Counted from the first letter of the stretch, positions 39,961 to 48,616 are shown. The stretch: DNA of 64,000 nucleotides from Pseudothioclava nitratireducens (GCF_029210495.1 NZ_JARGDK010000001.1:62001-126000), one strand, 5' to 3'. Numbers and translations: made by a program. The notes: a model not told the origin generated them from the letters alone.

Positions 39961-41034
39961 ATGACACATGATTTCCTGATCATCGGCGGGGGCATCGCGG
40001 GAATTTCCGCTGCGGCCCGCCTCGCGCCGCTCGGCTCGGTCCTTCTGCTCGAAGCCGAGGATAATTTCGCCTATCACGCCTCGGGACGCTCCGCCGCGCT
40101 CTATGAGCCGCGCTACGGCAATCCGGCTGTGGTCGCGCTTTCGATGGCCTCGAACGACTTCTTTCAGGCGTCGGGCACGCTGAGCCCGCGCGGGCTCATG
40201 TTCATCGACACCCCCGATCAGCGCGCCCGGTTCGAGCAAAGCGTTAAGGCCTTTGATCTCGATCCCCTCTCGGTCGAGGAGGCGCGCGCGATCGTGCCGA
40301 TCCTGAACCCGGAAGTGGTGGGGCTCGCGGCCTATGCGCGCCATGCTTGGGATGTCGATACCGACCTGCTGATCCAGAATTTCCTGCGCGAGGCCCGCGC
40401 GCATGGGGCGGAGACCCGCAGCCGCGCGCCGGTCCGTGCGATCCGCCAGATCACGGGCGGCTGGGCGGTTGAGACCCCCGAAGGCACGCATGAGGCGCGG
40501 ATCATCGTGAACGCGGCGGGGGCCTGGGCCGATCCGGTGGCGGAGATGGCAGGCCTCGCGCCGCTCGGCATTCAGCCCTATCGCCGCTCTATGGCGCGCC
40601 TGCCCGCACCCGGTGGCCATGACGTCTCGGGCTGGCCGATGCTGATCGGCGGGGCCGAGGATTGGTATGCCAAGCCCGATGCGGGGGCACTGATCGTCTC
40701 GCCCGCCGAGGAAGACCCGATGACCCCGCATGACGCCTTTGCGGACGATATGGTGCTGGCCGAGGGCCTTGCGCGCTATGAAGAGATGGTCACCGAACCC
40801 GTCACGCGGCTTCTGAGCAACTGGGCCGGTCTGCGCAGCTTTGCCCCCGACCGGGTGCCGGTCATCGGCTTTGCGCCCGATGCGCCCGGGTTCTTCTGGC
40901 TTGCGGGACAGGGCGGATATGGGTTCCAGACCTGCCCCGCCGCCTGTCAGCTTGTTGCCGACCTGATCGGCGGGCGGGCGCCTGATCTGCCGCCCGAGAT
41001 CGTCGCCTCGCTGTCGCCCGCGCGCTTCGCCTGA
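39961..41034 (+). CDS. FAD-dependent oxidoreductase (DadA/glycine oxidase-like)
   Basis: 357 residues. [17 protein letters not shown] at 5-21 is the FAD Rossmann motif, followed by E36-type ribose contact LLLEAEDNF and SGRSAALYEPRYG. The C-terminus FWLAGQGGYGFQTCPA is the usual second FAD motif of DAO-type enzymes. It probably oxidises an amino or imino acid, perhaps a D-amino acid; the substrate is unknown. The ATG at 39961 starts at the flavin motif; the preceding frame covers the carB terminator and is not coding. Confidence 0.88.
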   Translation: MTHDFLIIGGGIAGISAAARLAPLGSVLLLEAEDNFAYHASGRSAALYEPRYGNPAVVALSMASNDFFQASGTLSPRGLMFIDTPDQRARFEQSVKAFDLDPLSVEEARAIVPILNPEVVGLAAYARHAWDVDTDLLIQNFLREARAHGAETRSRAPVRAIRQITGGWAVETPEGTHEARIIVNAAGAWADPVAEMAGLAPLGIQPYRRSMARLPAPGGHDVSGWPMLIGGAEDWYAKPDAGALIVSPAEEDPMTPHDAFADDMVLAEGLARYEEMVTEPVTRLLSNWAGLRSFAPDRVPVIGFAPDAPGFFWLAGQGGYGFQTCPAACQLVADLIGGRAPDLPPEIVASLSPARFA

Positions 41035-41055
41035 CATTCGAAAAGCTGCATCTGA

Positions 41056-41069
41056 TTGATGCACATCAA
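41056..41069 (+). promoter_or_regulatory. FnrL/FNR box upstream of the AhpD-like gene
   Basis: Exact TTGAT-GCAC-ATCAA, all ten specified bases of the FnrL consensus and a perfect inverted repeat in its arms. Its centre is about 64 bp before the AhpD-like start, a plausible activator or repressor position. Confidence 0.75.
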
Positions 41070-41126
41070 GGCCCGCCGGGGCGATCCGTGCGACAGGGAA
41101 TAATCCCTTTCGAACAGGAGAACCCC

Positions 41127-41468
41127 ATGAGCTACAAAGAGAAAATCGGCGAAATGCGCAATGAGTTGCGCGTCATGTACAAGACCATCCCCGACGCGAC
41201 CGCCGGGTTCGGCGTGCTGTCGAAGGCGGTAAAAGAAAACGGTCCGCTCGACGTCAAGACCAAGGAATTCATCGCGCTCGGCATGGCGGTCGTGCTGCGC
41301 TGCGAGCCCTGCATCATGTTCCACGTCGAGGCGTTGATGAAGGCCGGCGGCACCCGCGAGGAACTGGGTGATGTGCTGGCGATGGCGATCCAGATGGGTG
41401 GCGGGCCTGGCGTCATGTATGCGGGCCACGCGCTGGCTTGCTGGGACGAGCTCGCGGGCGAGGCCTGA
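41127..41468 (+). CDS. Carboxymuconolactone decarboxylase / AhpD-like protein
   Basis: 113 residues. The AhpD-type redox motif is RCEPCIMFHVEAL, with C59, C62 and H66. Such proteins are small thiol reductants or peroxidase-like enzymes; carboxymuconolactone decarboxylase activity is unlikely for members with this CxxC. The ATG at 41127 has an AGGAG-type RBS. An exact FnrL box lies upstream, predicting expression under low oxygen. Single-gene unit ended by a strong terminator. Confidence 0.9.
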   Translation: MSYKEKIGEMRNELRVMYKTIPDATAGFGVLSKAVKENGPLDVKTKEFIALGMAVVLRCEPCIMFHVEALMKAGGTREELGDVLAMAIQMGGGPGVMYAGHALACWDELAGEA

Positions 41469-41493
41469 TCCGATCCCAACATTCTATCTGTGA

Positions 41494-41527
41494 CAGGCCC
41501 GCGCCGGAAACGCGGGCCTGTTGCGTT
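41494..41527 (+). terminator. Terminator after the AhpD-like gene
   Basis: Ten-bp stem CAGGCCCGCG / CGCGGGCCTG with a CCGGAAA loop followed by TTGCGTTT. Confidence 0.88.
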
Positions 41528-41559
41528 TCATGAGTAATCATTGTGTTACGGAGGACGAA

Positions 41560-42105
41560 ATGATCCGTCTTGCAGCTCTGACCGCAATCGCAACGCTCGT
41601 CGCAGGAAGCGCCCTTGCGCAAACGAGCTTCACCCCCGGCGCGCAGTTCATGGAACAATGGGATCTGGACAGCGATGGCCGCGTGACACTCGCCGAGGCG
41701 CGCGAACAGCGTGAGAATATTTTCTACATGTTCGACCAGGACAGCGATGGCCGCTTCTCGGCGGAGGAGTTGGCCGGTGTGGATGAGCATAAGGCGCTGG
41801 AGCGCGAGGCCGGCAAAGGCCCGGGCCATAACCAGCCGCAAATGCGCGGTCAGGGCATGGGGCCGGGGCGCGGACAGGGCGGCATGGGACCCGGTCAGGG
41901 TCAAGGCCGGATGACGCAGCAAGGCCCGATGGGCATGCCTGGCTTCGACATGCCTGCCGCCGAAGGGATGCGCCTGTTCGACGCGAACCGGGACGGCACC
42001 ATCACGCAGGCCGAATTCGTCGCCGGGACGGATCAATGGTTCGCCATGCGCGACCGCAATGGCGATGGCACACTGACACCAGCCGATTTCGGCCCCGGAC
42101 GCTAA
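41560..42105 (+). CDS. EF-hand calcium-binding protein, exported
   Basis: 181 residues. Signal peptide MIRLAALTAIATLVAGSALA with cleavage near residue 20. Four canonical 12-residue calcium loops: DLDSDGRVTLAE (35-46), DQDSDGRFSAEE (59-70), DANRDGTITQAE (141-152) and DRNGDGTLTPAD (165-176), arranged as two pairs separated by a Gly/Gln/Met-rich linker (86-128). GGAGG precedes the ATG at 41560. Calcium binding in the periplasm is inferred from the loops. Downstream terminator present. Confidence 0.9.
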   Translation: MIRLAALTAIATLVAGSALAQTSFTPGAQFMEQWDLDSDGRVTLAEAREQRENIFYMFDQDSDGRFSAEELAGVDEHKALEREAGKGPGHNQPQMRGQGMGPGRGQGGMGPGQGQGRMTQQGPMGMPGFDMPAAEGMRLFDANRDGTITQAEFVAGTDQWFAMRDRNGDGTLTPADFGPGR

Positions 42106-42136
42106 AGCGCCCTCCGCAAGAACCCGCTGATCGCGG

Positions 42137-42177
42137 AAAAAAGCCCGGCTGCCCCCCGTGACAGCCGGGCCATTTTA
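42137..42177 (+). terminator. Terminator after the EF-hand gene
   Basis: Stem GCCCGGCTG / CAGCCGGGC preceded by AAAAAA and followed by CATTTTAC. Confidence 0.85.
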
Positions 42178-42212
42178 CGAAACCCTGCGGGAAATCATCC
42201 CGGAGGGTGGAA

Positions 42213-43043
42213 ATGTCTTTCTTTAAAGCGATTCTGGCTGCTGGCGCGTTGAGCGTCGGCCTTGTTGGCTGCGGGGGCGATAGTGCGCCCCACAAGGGCG
42301 AATTGATGAGGCCAGAGTTTCTCGACCCGGCCGATTACCGCGCGCCGGGCGTGCCCGCGACCCTCGGCGATACCGACCCGCATGAATGGGGCGGCGCGGC
42401 ACCGGCCCGTTACGCCGTGCACGGGATCGACGCCGCGCGCTATCAAGGACTGATCGACTTCGGCAAGGCCCGCGCCGCCGGGGTGCAGTTCGCCTGGCTC
42501 AAGGCGACCGAAGGGGGCGACCGCGTCGATCCCGGCTTTGCGCCCAACAGCCGCAATGCCCGCGCGGCGGGTGTGCCCGTGGGCGCCTATCACTTCTTCT
42601 ATTTCTGCCGCCCCGCGAGCGAACAGGCCGAATGGTTCATCCGACATGTGCCCAAGCGCGCGGGCGACCTGCCCCCGGTGCTCGATATCGAGTGGAACCA
42701 CACCTCGCCCAGTTGCCGCAAACGTCCGCCCGCCGCCGAGGTCCAGCGCGAGATGCGCACCTTCCTCGACGCGCTGAGCGCGCATTACGGAACGCGTCCG
42801 GTGATCTATACGACCATCGATTTCTGGCGCGACAACGACCTCGAGCATTTCGCGGGCTACGAACTCTGGCTCCGCTCGGTGACCGCACCGCCCGAAGAGC
42901 GCTATCCGGGCACGCATTGGACCTTCTGGCAGTGGACCGGCACCGGAGTCGTGCCTGGCGTGCGGGGGATATCGGATGTGAACGCCTTCCGGGGCAATGC
43001 GGCGGCGTGGCGGGATTGGCTCGCACGACGGCTTCAGCGCTAA
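42213..43043 (+). CDS. Glycoside hydrolase family 25 lysozyme, lipoprotein
   Basis: 276 residues. Leader FKAILAAGALSVGLVGC with lipobox C20. GH25 motifs: HGIDAARYQGLIDF near residue 72, FAWLKATEGGDRVDPGF, and the catalytic VLDIEWN with its Asp and Glu. It should cleave peptidoglycan glycan strands from the outer-membrane side of the periplasm. CGGAGGG precedes the ATG at 42213; a GTG six bases upstream is less likely. Single gene convergent with the DMGDH-type gene. Confidence 0.9.
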   Translation: MSFFKAILAAGALSVGLVGCGGDSAPHKGELMRPEFLDPADYRAPGVPATLGDTDPHEWGGAAPARYAVHGIDAARYQGLIDFGKARAAGVQFAWLKATEGGDRVDPGFAPNSRNARAAGVPVGAYHFFYFCRPASEQAEWFIRHVPKRAGDLPPVLDIEWNHTSPSCRKRPPAAEVQREMRTFLDALSAHYGTRPVIYTTIDFWRDNDLEHFAGYELWLRSVTAPPEERYPGTHWTFWQWTGTGVVPGVRGISDVNAFRGNAAAWRDWLARRLQR

Positions 43044-43050
43044 ATGAAAA

Positions 43051-43135
43051 ACGGGGGCGCTGCCCCCGTCCTTCGGACTGCCCCGAAATACTCCGGGGAT
43101 GAATGGCCGCAGGCCCGAGGGGGCAGCGCCCCCTC
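43051..43135. repeat. Dispersed palindromic intergenic repeat, copy 6 (degenerate, inverted arms)
   Basis: ACGGGGGC-GCT-GCCCCCGT at one end and GAGGGGGCAGCGCCCCCTC at 43117-43135 at the other; the two arms are exact reverse complements over 15 bp. The core is changed to GAAATACTCCGGGGATGA. It fills the gap between two convergent genes. Confidence 0.75.
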
Positions 43136-43138
43136 CCC

Positions 43139-45640
43139 TTAGCCGTCCACGCGGATGCGTGCGTTCGTCGGGTCGAACGGGCAGTCTTCGGTCACGACCG
43201 CGTCCCACTCCTTGAGCAGCATCTTGACCTTCAGCTTGGTGCCCGGCGCCGCGAGATCGGGGCGCACATAGCCCATGCCGATCTGCTTGTTGAACGCAAC
43301 CGAGTAGCCCCCCGAGGTCAGCCGCCCGACCTTTTCGCCGTCGAGCAGGATCGCTTCTTTGCCCCACGGATCGGTATCGTCCGGACCGTCGATCAGCAGC
43401 GTCACGCAGCTCGCACGGAGCCCCGTGTCGATCATGGCCTGCTTGCCCTTGAAGTCTTTCTCCATGTCGATGAAGCGGTCGAGACCGGCCTCCAACGGGG
43501 TCGCATCGCGGCCGAGTTCCGTACCGAAGGCGCGGTAGCTCTTTTCCTGACGCAGCCAGTTCTGGGCGCGGGCGCCCACGAGTTTCATCCCGTGTTTCGC
43601 GCCTGCCGCCATCAGCTGATCCCAGAGGTAGCGCGACATCTCTACGGGGTGGTGAAGTTCCCAGCCAAGCTCACCCGTATAGGCCACGCGGACCGCGCGC
43701 ACCGGGCACATACCCAGTTCGATGTCGCGGTAGCTCAGCCACGGGAAGCGCTTGTTCGAGAGCACGGTTTCCGGCACGCCGTCCTTGACGAGCTCATTGA
43801 GAATGGCGCGGCTGTTCGGGCCTGCCAGAGCGAAGACACCCCACTGCGTGGTGATGTCGTGGCAATCTACATAGTCGCCGCCTGCCGCACGGAAATCCTC
43901 GATGGATTTGCGCAGGAAGTCCGCGTCGTAATCGGTCCATGCGCCCGCCGAAACGAGGTAATACTCGTCGTCCTTCAGGCGGACGATGGTGTATTCGGTG
44001 CGCGTGGTGCCCGCATCGGTAAGCGCATAGGTCAGGTTGATACGCCCGACTTTCGGCAGCTTGTTGCAGGTGAAGTAATCGAGGAAGGCCGTCGCGCCGG
44101 GCCCGCGCACGAGGTGCTTGGTGAAGGCCGAGGCGTCGATCAGACCGGCGGTCTCGCGGATCGCCTTGGCCTCATCGACGGCATATTGCCACCAGCCACC
44201 GCGACGGAAGCTGCGCGAGTCATGGTCGAAGCTCGCGGGCGCGTCCTTGGGACCGTAATAGTTCGGACGCTCCCAGCCGTTCACCTGACCGAATTGCGCG
44301 CCAAGCTCTTTCTGGCGATCGTAATTCGGCGCGGTGCGCAGCGGACGGCAGGCTTCGCGCTCTTCGTCCGGGTGGTGCAGGATGAAGACGTGCTCGTAGC
44401 ACTCTTCGTTCTTGCGCGCGGCATATTCGGTGGTCATCCACGAGCCGTAGCGCTTGGGATCGAGCGACGCCATGTCGATCTCGGCCTCGCCCTCGACCAT
44501 CATCTGCGCAAGGTAGTAGCCGGTGCCGCCAGCGGCGGTGATGCCAAAGGAGAAACCCTCGGCGAGCCACATGTTGCGCAGACCCGGTGCCGGACCGACC
44601 AGCGGGTTGCCATCCGGCGTGTAGCAGATCGGGCCGTTGAAATCGTCCTTCAGACCCACGGTTTCCGAGGTCGGCAGGCGGTAGATCATCGACATGTATT
44701 CTTCCTCGATCCGTTCGAGGTCGAGCGGGAAGAGGTCGGCGCGGAAAGTTTCCGGCACGTCATAGAGGAACCGCGCCGGGGCGCCGCGCTCATAGGGGCC
44801 GAGGATCCAGCCGCCGCGCTCTTCGCGGACATACCACTTGGCGTCGGCATCGCGGAGCACCGGGTGCTCGGGGTTACCCTCGGCGCGCCATTTGACGAGC
44901 GCGGGGTCCGGTTCGGTCACGATGAACTGGTGTTCGACCGGGATCGCCGGGATCTTGATGCCAAGCAGGCGCGCGGTGCGCTGAGCGTGGTTGCCCGTCG
45001 CGGTCACGACATGCTCGGCATGCACGTCGATCAGCTCGCCGGAGCCGACGAGGTTGCCGCCCTTCTCGACCATCTTCTCCAGCGTCACGATCCACTCGGA
45101 GCCGGTCCATTTATACGCGTTGACCTGAAGCTTGCGCACAATCTCGACGCCGCGCTGACGCGCACCCTTGGCCATGGCCTGGGTCACGTCGGCGGGGTTG
45201 ATATAGCCGTCCTGCGGGTGGAACAGCGCGCCCTTGAGGTCTTCGGTGTTGAGAAGCGGCCAACGCTCTTTCATCTGAGCGGGGGTCAGGAATTCGTGAT
45301 AGACGCCCGCAGTCTCGGCGACCGACGAATAGAGCATGTATTCGTCCATACGCTCTTGCGTCTGCGCCATCCGCAGGTTGCCGCAGATCGAGAAGCCCGC
45401 GTTGAGGCCGGTTTCAGCTTCGAGCGTCTTGTAGAAATCGACCGAGTATTTGTGGATATGCGTGGTCGCGTAGCTCATGTTGAAGAGCGGCAGCAGCCCC
45501 GCCGCATGCCAGGTCGAACCCGACGTCAGCTCGTCGCGCTCGACAAGCATCGTGTCCCAGCCAGCCTTGGCCAGATGATAGGCGACCCCGCATCCGACGG
45601 CACCGCCGCCGACGACCAGAGCTTTGACATGGGTCTTCAT
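43139..45640 (-). CDS. FAD-dependent dimethylglycine/sarcosine dehydrogenase-like protein with GcvT domain
   Basis: 833 residues. The N-terminal half is a DAO-type flavoprotein: LVVGGGAVGCGVAYHL near residue 8 and SGSTWHAAGLL with the His that is flavinylated in dimethylglycine dehydrogenases. The C-terminal 400 residues are a GcvT-like aminomethyl-transferase domain (for example WGVFALAGPNSRAIL). Such enzymes demethylate methylated glycines and pass one-carbon units to tetrahydrofolate. The true substrate (dimethylglycine, sarcosine or another methylated compound) is not shown by the sequence. Start: ATG at 45640 with GAGGAG-type site upstream. Confidence 0.88.
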   Translation of the reverse strand: MKTHVKALVVGGGAVGCGVAYHLAKAGWDTMLVERDELTSGSTWHAAGLLPLFNMSYATTHIHKYSVDFYKTLEAETGLNAGFSICGNLRMAQTQERMDEYMLYSSVAETAGVYHEFLTPAQMKERWPLLNTEDLKGALFHPQDGYINPADVTQAMAKGARQRGVEIVRKLQVNAYKWTGSEWIVTLEKMVEKGGNLVGSGELIDVHAEHVVTATGNHAQRTARLLGIKIPAIPVEHQFIVTEPDPALVKWRAEGNPEHPVLRDADAKWYVREERGGWILGPYERGAPARFLYDVPETFRADLFPLDLERIEEEYMSMIYRLPTSETVGLKDDFNGPICYTPDGNPLVGPAPGLRNMWLAEGFSFGITAAGGTGYYLAQMMVEGEAEIDMASLDPKRYGSWMTTEYAARKNEECYEHVFILHHPDEEREACRPLRTAPNYDRQKELGAQFGQVNGWERPNYYGPKDAPASFDHDSRSFRRGGWWQYAVDEAKAIRETAGLIDASAFTKHLVRGPGATAFLDYFTCNKLPKVGRINLTYALTDAGTTRTEYTIVRLKDDEYYLVSAGAWTDYDADFLRKSIEDFRAAGGDYVDCHDITTQWGVFALAGPNSRAILNELVKDGVPETVLSNKRFPWLSYRDIELGMCPVRAVRVAYTGELGWELHHPVEMSRYLWDQLMAAGAKHGMKLVGARAQNWLRQEKSYRAFGTELGRDATPLEAGLDRFIDMEKDFKGKQAMIDTGLRASCVTLLIDGPDDTDPWGKEAILLDGEKVGRLTSGGYSVAFNKQIGMGYVRPDLAAPGTKLKVKMLLKEWDAVVTEDCPFDPTNARIRVDG

Positions 45641-45966
45641 TGGGCAACTCCTCGCAGAACTTTTCCTTGTTCTGCCAGAAGCGCATGACGCGGGGCAATC
45701 CGCGCCGACCTTTGCCAGACAAAAGCGACATTTTCACGCGCGAAGGGTCGCTGGCCGCAGTGGCGGGCCCGGCTTGGCGTGTGGTTTGGCGCGGGGCGCC
45801 AAGCGCTACCCGCGGCGCGCGCGAACGCCTTCCGGCCCTGTCCGGTTCCGCAAATTTTCCCGGTTTTTCTAGTGCCCCAAAGCGGAACAGAAGCCACTTC
45901 GGCCTTGTTGTCTCGACATCTGGGGCCGGCAAATGGCCGACCCGCAAACCAGTTTGGGAGATCGAC
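45641..45966. other. 326-bp divergent intergenic region
   Basis: No protein-like frame. Contains a stem-loop (GCTTGGCG / CGCCAAGC, 45772-45804) and a candidate GGAAC...GTT promoter for the PRC-barrel gene at 45884-45909. Confidence 0.6.
45884..45909 (+). promoter_or_regulatory. Candidate ECF-sigma promoter upstream of the PRC-barrel gene
   Basis: GGAAC at 45884-45888, 18 bp, GTT at 45907-45909. This resembles the GGAAC-N16-17-CGTT pattern of EcfG-type promoters, with T in place of the C. It lies 57 bp before the start codon. Confidence 0.4.
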
Positions 45967-46872
45967 ATGAAAAAGCTTCTTGCGACCACCGCCCTTGGCC
46001 TGATGATGGCCATGCCCGCTCTTGCCGACAACCACGCGGCACCCGCCGGGGCCATGGCGACCGAGACTTTCTACGGCGCCGTTGACCATGCCGTGATGGC
46101 CAGTGACCTGATCGGCAAGCGCGTCTATGCGACCGAGACCGACTATGACCCCAACGCCGCGCTCACTGAAATCGACGGCAACTGGGACGACATTGGCGAG
46201 GTCAGCGACGTGATCATCGGCCTGCAAGGCGATGTCGAGGCGGTTCTGGTCGATATTGGCGGCTTCCTCGGGATCGGTGAAAAGACGGTGGCCGTGAACC
46301 TCGGCACGCTCGCAATGATTCCCGATGGCGATAGCGAGGGCGAGTTCTTCATCGTGATGAAAGGTAACCGCGCGGCGCTCGAAGGGGCTCCGGCCTATTC
46401 GACGGACATGGATCATTCGGATGCCTCGGGGGCGATGGGGGCCGCCGAGACCCGGATCGAAAGCGCCGCGGCTGAGACCCGCACCACGATGGATGAGGCC
46501 ATGCAGTCGGCAGAGACCGCTGTCAAAGACGCCGCAGCCAAGACCGAGGCGATGGCCGATGCGACCGCCGGCACGGTGGCCGCGATGACCGACCCGCGCG
46601 ATATCAGCGCGCTGACCGCCGAAGACCTGACCGGTGAACCGGTCTGGGGCCCGAACGGTGACCGTGTGGGCGAGGTCGGCGAGGTTGTCCTCGATGACCA
46701 GATGAAGGTTTCCGGCATCGTGATCGACGTCGGCGGGTTCCTCGGCATCGGTGAAAAGCCGGTGGAACTCTCGCCCGGGATGGTTCAGGTCACCTCGGAC
46801 GATGCCGGCGTGACCCTGAACGTGGCGCTGACCGAGGCCGAGCTGGAGCAGCTCCCCGAATTTCAGGGCTGA
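45967..46872 (+). CDS. Exported protein with two PRC-barrel domains
   Basis: 301 residues. Signal peptide MKKLLATTALGLMMAMPALA (cleavage near 20). Two PRC-barrel units, about 40-130 and 205-295, each contain a near-identical GGFLGIGEK strand (VDIGGFLGIGEKTV and IDVGGFLGIGEKPV). They are joined by an Ala/Glu/Lys/Thr-rich helical linker (about 145-200) that resembles LEA-type repeats. Function unknown; periplasmic PRC proteins are often stress-induced. GGGAG precedes the ATG. A candidate GGAAC promoter is upstream. Confidence 0.88.
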   Translation: MKKLLATTALGLMMAMPALADNHAAPAGAMATETFYGAVDHAVMASDLIGKRVYATETDYDPNAALTEIDGNWDDIGEVSDVIIGLQGDVEAVLVDIGGFLGIGEKTVAVNLGTLAMIPDGDSEGEFFIVMKGNRAALEGAPAYSTDMDHSDASGAMGAAETRIESAAAETRTTMDEAMQSAETAVKDAAAKTEAMADATAGTVAAMTDPRDISALTAEDLTGEPVWGPNGDRVGEVGEVVLDDQMKVSGIVIDVGGFLGIGEKPVELSPGMVQVTSDDAGVTLNVALTEAELEQLPEFQG

Positions 46873-46894
46873 TGCCGCTCTGATCTGACGCAAA

Positions 46895-46919
46895 CGGCCC
46901 GGAGCATTGCTCCGGGCCG
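46895..46919. terminator. Bidirectional terminator between PRC-barrel and dehydrogenase genes
   Basis: Eleven-bp perfect stem CGGCCCGGAGC / GCTCCGGGCCG with an ATT loop between two convergent stops; the T runs are short. Confidence 0.75.
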
Positions 46920-46938
46920 CTCAGCATTTCCGAACGCG

Positions 46939-47925
46939 TCACATGACGCCCGGCACGACCAGATCCGGCGGGCGGTGCCCATCGGCGAAGGTCTTGACGT
47001 TGATGATGACCTTCTCGCCCATCTCCGCGCGCCCCTCGACGGTCGAGGAGCCCATATGCGGCAGCAGCACGACATTCGGCATCTCGCGCAGGCGCGGGTT
47101 GACCTCGGTGCCGCGCTCGAACACGTCGAGACCCGCCCCGGCCAGTTCTCCGGCATCCAGCATCCGCGTCAGCGCGTTCTCGTCGATCACTTCGCCGCGC
47201 GAGGTGTTCACGATCACCGCCGAGGGCTTCATCATCTTCAGCCGCCGCGCATTGAGCAGGTGGAAGGTCGAGGGCGTGTGCGGACAGTTGATCGAGATGA
47301 TGTCCATCCGGCTCACCATCTGATCGAGGCTTTCCCAATAGGTCGCGCCGAGGCTCTCTTCGATCTCCGGGCGCAGACGCTTGCGGTTGTGGTAGTGAAC
47401 CTGCATCCCGAAGGCCGCCGCGCGCTTGGCGACCGCCTGACCGATCCGGCCCATGCCGAGAATGCCCAGCCGTTTGCCGCCGATCCGACCGCCGAGGAAG
47501 GCGGTGGGCGACCAGCCCTGCCACTCCCCGGCCTGCATCACGGCAAGCCCCTCGGGAATGCGACGCGTCACGGCGAGGATCAGGGCCATCACCATATCGG
47601 CGGTGTCCTCGGTAACCACGCCGGGGGTGTTCGACACCAGAACCCCGCGCTGACGGGCCGAGGCCACGTCGATATGGTCAACGCCGGCGCCGTAGTTGGC
47701 GATGAGTTTCAGCCGATCCCCAGCCGCCGCCAGCATATTGGCGTCGATCTGGTCGGTCACGCAGGGCACCAGAACATCCGCGCGGCTCATCGCGGCGACA
47801 AGCTCTTCGCGGCTCATCCGTTCATCGGTTTCACGCAATTCCACATCGAAAAGTTCTTTCATCCGGGTCTCGACAACCTCGGGTAACCGTCGCGTCACGA
47901 CAACACTCAGCCGCGGTGCGGGCAT
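46939..47925 (-). CDS. D-isomer-specific 2-hydroxyacid dehydrogenase (glyoxylate/hydroxypyruvate reductase-like)
   Basis: 328 residues. NAD-binding motif LGILGMGRIGQAVAKR near 153-168, then the catalytic set: NTSRGEVIDENAL (Arg region), the Glu in LDVFERGTEVNP, and LLPHMGSST (His). The overall pattern fits GyaR-type glyoxylate reductases, but the substrate is not fixed. It converges on the PRC-barrel gene and starts 163 bp from the divergent SH3-protein gene. Confidence 0.92.
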   Translation of the reverse strand: MPAPRLSVVVTRRLPEVVETRMKELFDVELRETDERMSREELVAAMSRADVLVPCVTDQIDANMLAAAGDRLKLIANYGAGVDHIDVASARQRGVLVSNTPGVVTEDTADMVMALILAVTRRIPEGLAVMQAGEWQGWSPTAFLGGRIGGKRLGILGMGRIGQAVAKRAAAFGMQVHYHNRKRLRPEIEESLGATYWESLDQMVSRMDIISINCPHTPSTFHLLNARRLKMMKPSAVIVNTSRGEVIDENALTRMLDAGELAGAGLDVFERGTEVNPRLREMPNVVLLPHMGSSTVEGRAEMGEKVIINVKTFADGHRPPDLVVPGVM

Positions 47926-48088
47926 GGCGGTGCTCTCCTCTCTTCCAAACGTCTCGACTTAGGTGCAAAGTGACCTCCAACGGGGCGAGGCACAAGGCCC
48001 CCAAGAGCAGAAATGGCAAAAATCGGCATGTTAGCGCAATTTTCTTGCGCGCCCGATTGACGCAAACCGGACGTTGGGACGATTTCGA

Positions 48089-48616
48089 ATGATGCGAGCG
48101 GGTCTTTGGGCGGCAGCTTTGGCACTGACACTCATCGGCGGGCAAGTCTCGGCGGATTCGAGCACGGTTCAGACCGCTGCGGCGCCTGCCCGAGGTGATG
48201 TGACCAACCTTCCGATTCCCCGATACGTGTCGCTCAAGGGGTCGACCGGGAATGCCCGGCGCGGGCCTTCTTTGTCGCACCGCATCGACTGGGTGTTCAA
48301 GCATAGCGGGATGCCATTGCGCGTGACCGCCGAGTTCGGCCACTGGCGCCGGGTCGAGGACCGCGAGGGCGCGGGCGGCTGGGTGCATTACTCGCTCCTG
48401 TCGGGCGTGCGCAATGTCATCATCGAAGAGGATATGACCGAGTTGCACATGCGCGCCGACGAGGCCTCGCAAGTGGTGGCGGTCGCCGAGGCGGGGGCCA
48501 TCATGCGGCTGGGCGCCTGCGGGCTGGACTGGTGCGAGGTGTCTTCGGACGGGGTCGATGGCTGGGTGCCGAAATCGGGTCTTTGGGGCGTCTTCCCCGA
48601 CGAAACCCGCGACTGA
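48089..48616 (+). CDS. SH3-domain protein, exported
   Basis: 175 residues. Signal peptide MMRAGLWAAALALTLIGGQ. Two bacterial SH3-like units: GNARRGPSLSHRIDWVFKHS followed by GGWVHYSLLSG, and LHMRADEASQVVAVAEAG followed by CGLDWCEVSSDGVDGWV with a likely disulfide. Such domains bind peptidoglycan or other envelope targets. The ATG at 48089 is used rather than the TTG at 48074. Divergent from the hydroxyacid dehydrogenase and followed by the CDF gene. Confidence 0.88.
   Translation: MMRAGLWAAALALTLIGGQVSADSSTVQTAAAPARGDVTNLPIPRYVSLKGSTGNARRGPSLSHRIDWVFKHSGMPLRVTAEFGHWRRVEDREGAGGWVHYSLLSGVRNVIIEEDMTELHMRADEASQVVAVAEAGAIMRLGACGLDWCEVSSDGVDGWVPKSGLWGVFPDETRD

Noticed and set aside
43051-43135. 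Inverted GC-rich arms considered as a CRISPR or IS end
   Set aside because: No regularly spaced repeats and no transposase; the arms belong to the dispersed intergenic repeat family.
43103-45688. An 861-codon open frame opposite the DMGDH-like gene
   Set aside because: Mirror frame of a recognised flavoprotein; low-complexity Arg/Ala/His translation.
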